NCBI RefSeq assembly: GCF_000243335.1
Contig: NZ_JH597773.1
Span: forward strand, 2,916,983 to 2,980,982
From: Leptonema illini DSM 21528
GTDB taxonomy: Bacteria > Spirochaetota > Leptospiria > Leptospirales > Leptonemataceae
Length of the DNA: 64,000 nt
Reading direction: 5' to 3'
The position numbers and the translations under genes are program-made. Below the pieces are notes generated by a model. That model was not told where the DNA came from. It was given only the letters and a program-made list of their open reading frames with translations, and did no database searches. Shown here piece by piece: positions 62,028 through 64,000 of the stretch; the stretch's first letter is position 1, and each line of letters starts with the position of its first letter.

Positions 62028-63055
62028 AGGTGCTCGTAACGGGAGCCGGTGGTTATACAGGATCAAACCTGATCGCCGGCCTCACCGACTGTGACGTTCT
62101 TGCAACAGACGTTCGCTTTGCGCATCCTGAGTCGCCAGCGGCAGAGGACGCCGTGACGGTGGCGGGTAAAGACGCTTCTCACGCCGGACGCAGACAGATG
62201 CGATGCGATGTGCGCGATCGTGACGCCCTGATGCGTATGTTTCTGGATTTCAGGCCTGATGTCGTCGTTCACCTCGCTTCGATCGTCACTCCGGGCAAAA
62301 AGAGCAGCAGGGATTTCGAATATGAAGTCGACGTTACCGGAACGCAAAACGTGCTCGATGCCTGCGTCGCCGCCGCAGTACGACGACTGATCGTTACGTC
62401 AAGCGGAGCGGCATATGGCTACCATGCCGACAATCCCGTGCCGCTGAAAGAAAGCGATCCCGTGCGCGGGAACTATGAATTCGCCTATTCCTATCACAAG
62501 CGACTCGTCGAAGAGATGCTTGCGCGGCATACGGCGACGAAGCGGCTACCCGAGATCGTGATCTTTCGCGTCGGCACAATACTCGGTCAGATGACGAACA
62601 ACCAGATCACGGCGCTTTTCAAGAAGAAGGCGCTGCCCGGCGTAAAAGGTTCGAATAGCCCGTTTGTTTTCATCTGGGATCAAGACGTCATCGGAGCGAT
62701 CCGCCGTGCCCTGACAGTCGACCCGGCCGGTCGGTTTATCGCGCCGGCCGGCATCTTCAATCTTGCCGGTGATGGCTGGATGACCATCGACGAGATAGCG
62801 GCCCGACTGAAAAAACCAGTGCGCCGATGGTCGCCGCTTCTTCTTAAAATCCTCTTCGGTATCCTGAAACCCATCGGTGTCAGCCGTTACGGCCCCGAAC
62901 AAGTGCGATTCTTACAGTACAGGCCCGTACTGGATAACGCAAGACTTAAAGGCGTATTCGGATATGTGCCGCAGAAAACAAGCGCTGAGGCCTTTGACTT
63001 TTTCTGCAAGGCGCAGATTGACGGGACGAACGGGACAAGCGGCACAAACGGCTAA
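62024..63055 (+). CDS. NAD-dependent epimerase/dehydratase-like (extended SDR)
   Basis: A 343-aa extended-SDR protein. The Rossmann motif is VTGAGGYTGSNLI (TGAGGYTG), the acidic residue after strand 2 is ATDVRF, and the catalytic pair is SSGAAYG and YSYHKRLVE. Activities in this family include NDP-sugar epimerases, 3-beta-hydroxysteroid dehydrogenase-like and ketol reductases. It overlaps the BASS gene and precedes another SDR. The C-terminus ends in a short DGT-NGT-SGT-NG repeat. Confidence 0.85.
   Translation: MKVLVTGAGGYTGSNLIAGLTDCDVLATDVRFAHPESPAAEDAVTVAGKDASHAGRRQMRCDVRDRDALMRMFLDFRPDVVVHLASIVTPGKKSSRDFEYEVDVTGTQNVLDACVAAAVRRLIVTSSGAAYGYHADNPVPLKESDPVRGNYEFAYSYHKRLVEEMLARHTATKRLPEIVIFRVGTILGQMTNNQITALFKKKALPGVKGSNSPFVFIWDQDVIGAIRRALTVDPAGRFIAPAGIFNLAGDGWMTIDEIAARLKKPVRRWSPLLLKILFGILKPIGVSRYGPEQVRFLQYRPVLDNARLKGVFGYVPQKTSAEAFDFFCKAQIDGTNGTSGTNG
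63021..63051 (+). repeat. Tandem 9-bp repeat at the end of the epimerase gene
   Basis: ACGGGACGA, ACGGGACAA, GCGGCACAA and ACGG repeat with a 9-bp period, encoding (D/N/S)GT units at the C-terminus. The copy number could vary among strains. Confidence 0.5.
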
Positions 63056-63098
63056 CGATAGCTTTAGAATCCGGTCCCATTCCAGAGGAATTCATCGA

Positions 63099-63869
63099 AT
63101 GAAGACGAAAAAACGAACGCTGCACGGGGCCCGCTTCGTGATCACCGGAGCGGCCGGCGGGCTCGGGCTGGCTCTATGTGCCGAGCTCGGCCGCATGGGC
63201 GCTCGCATCATCGGCTTTGACGCCGATCCCGAGGCGTTGAAAGCGGCCTCGGCGGCCTTACAGCAAGAGGGCATAGACCATCACCTGCAGCTTCTCGACA
63301 TCACCGATGCAAATGCAGTCAGACAGGCGCTGCAAGGCCTCGACGTGCAGCCGATCGACGGTTTGATCTTGAACGCCGGTATTACGCGCATCCTGCCTTT
63401 TCGCGAAATGCCCTTCGAACAGTTCGTTAAAGTGTTCGAGGTGAACGTTTTCGGCGCTGTCATCTTCGCAAAAGAGCTGATCGAGTCCCTGCGTTCTACT
63501 GAAGGGGTCATCGTCGGCATATCAAGCGTCAGCGGATTCGCTCCTCTGATGAATCGCACGGCCTACTCCGCCTCGAAACATGCACTCGCAGGATTTCTCG
63601 AAACCCTGCGCAGCGAAGAGCCCGACCTGAACGTGCTTGTCGTGTATCCGTCGTTTTTGCAAACAGGTATTCGCAGTCGGGCTGTTAACGATACGGCCGC
63701 TCATCATAAGGCCGGCGAGCTTTCCGCGAATGCGGCCGCTGCCCGTATCGTCGATGCCATCATCGATCGCAGGCGTCGGCTCTATATGCCTTTTCAGGCA
63801 CGTCTTGCGCGCCTTGTATGGAATATCTTTCCCAATCTATATATCAAGCTAATGAAGAAAAGAGCGTGA
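63099..63869 (+). CDS. Short-chain dehydrogenase/reductase
   Basis: A 256-aa classical SDR. TGAAGGLG near the N-terminus, NAGIT, SSVSG, and YSASKHAL give the cofactor and catalytic core. The end (QARLARLVWNIFPNLYIKLM) is hydrophobic and may associate with the membrane. ATG 63099 has AGAGGA 8 nt upstream. It continues the series started by the sigma-54 promoter. The substrate is unknown. Its end overlaps a convergent esterase gene by 21 bp. Confidence 0.9.
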   Translation: MKTKKRTLHGARFVITGAAGGLGLALCAELGRMGARIIGFDADPEALKAASAALQQEGIDHHLQLLDITDANAVRQALQGLDVQPIDGLILNAGITRILPFREMPFEQFVKVFEVNVFGAVIFAKELIESLRSTEGVIVGISSVSGFAPLMNRTAYSASKHALAGFLETLRSEEPDLNVLVVYPSFLQTGIRSRAVNDTAAHHKAGELSANAAAARIVDAIIDRRRRLYMPFQARLARLVWNIFPNLYIKLMKKRA

Positions 63870-64000
63870 GGCTACGAACTGTTGCTTCGAGATTCGTCCG
63901 ATCAGACCGGCTCCCAGATACTGCACTCCTCCTGGCCAGGTATGGCCTCCGCCATGAACTTCATAGAGTTGAAGCTTCGACCTGGGGCATTGCCAGTCAT
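63849..64000 (-). CDS. C-terminal end of a PHB-depolymerase-like esterase
   Basis: The minus-strand frame runs in from the right edge and stops at TAG 63851-63849. About 50 residues are visible. LYEVHGGGHTWPGG carries the catalytic histidine of the polyhydroxybutyrate-depolymerase/feruloyl-esterase-like family (LpqC type). The rest of the gene lies outside the window. It is too short for a listed ORF. Confidence 0.75.
   Translation of the reverse strand, partial: DWQCPRSKLQLYEVHGGGHTWPGGVQYLGAGLIGRISKQQFVASRSFLH

Overview
The window reads as a chromosomal segment of a Leptospirales spirochaete with about 50-55% GC. Leptonema illini is my best guess, but it is an inference from gene families. 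The supporting markers are a DUF1564 protein, a DUF1554 lipoprotein, an LruC-type lipoprotein, two 5S rRNA genes standing alone (leptospires scatter their rRNA genes), many large membrane-bound cyclases and SpoIIE-type phosphatases, and an Mla lipid-transport operon. I see no prophage, insertion sequence, CRISPR array or integrase.

Layout. 1-3.1 kb: edge of a membrane gene, tRNA-Asn, a methyltransferase/TetR pair and an orphan AAA_14/DUF4143 ATPase. 3.1-10.5 kb: hemB, beta-carbonic anhydrase, the operon mlaE-mlaD-mlaF plus a fused phosphotransferase/P-loop kinase, DUF1564, an aldose epimerase. 10.5-16.4 kb: an SDR, two 5S rRNA genes in 206-bp direct repeats flanking an outer-membrane-type protein, a polytopic membrane protein, and a protein built from WPFY-type repeats. 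16.4-25.4 kb: an acyltransferase, a lysine-tailed LysM membrane protein, a cytochrome c maturation cluster (CxxxY-type ccmE, ccmF, an unlisted 49-aa membrane ORF, a CcmI-like fusion, ccmA), a PPi-type phosphofructokinase, and tRNA-Thr and tRNA-Tyr.

25.4-35.9 kb: a Cache/HAMP/PP2C/TPR phosphatase, a HAD phosphatase, a penicillin-acylase family protein, a DUF1549/DUF1501 pair and a lipoprotein. 36-44.1 kb: an SDR divergent from a TetR-amylase operon around a perfect operator-like palindrome, a DoxX-like protein, a PilZ plus PhcB-like methyltransferase, a chemotaxis receptor, two small proteins and an inositol-monophosphatase family enzyme. 44.1-54.9 kb is a signalling block: FN3-like, FecR and cyclase genes in overlap, an LruC lipoprotein, a NarL-type two-component pair, a DUF1554 lipoprotein and a 7TM cyclase.

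54.9-64 kb: a small wHTH-like protein, a PlsC-like acyltransferase and a sigma-54 activator, divergent from a gene series that starts at a textbook sigma-54 promoter (TauE/SafE permease, ThDP lyase, BASS transporter, NAD epimerase, SDR). The window ends inside an esterase on the other strand.

The best leads are the LysM protein that could tether DNA to the wall, the PilZ-controlled candidate signal-lipid methyltransferase, the sigma-54 ThDP/transporter cluster, the unusual Ccm set, and several perfect palindromes sitting in promoters. All starts, domains and sites were read by eye. No database search was run.
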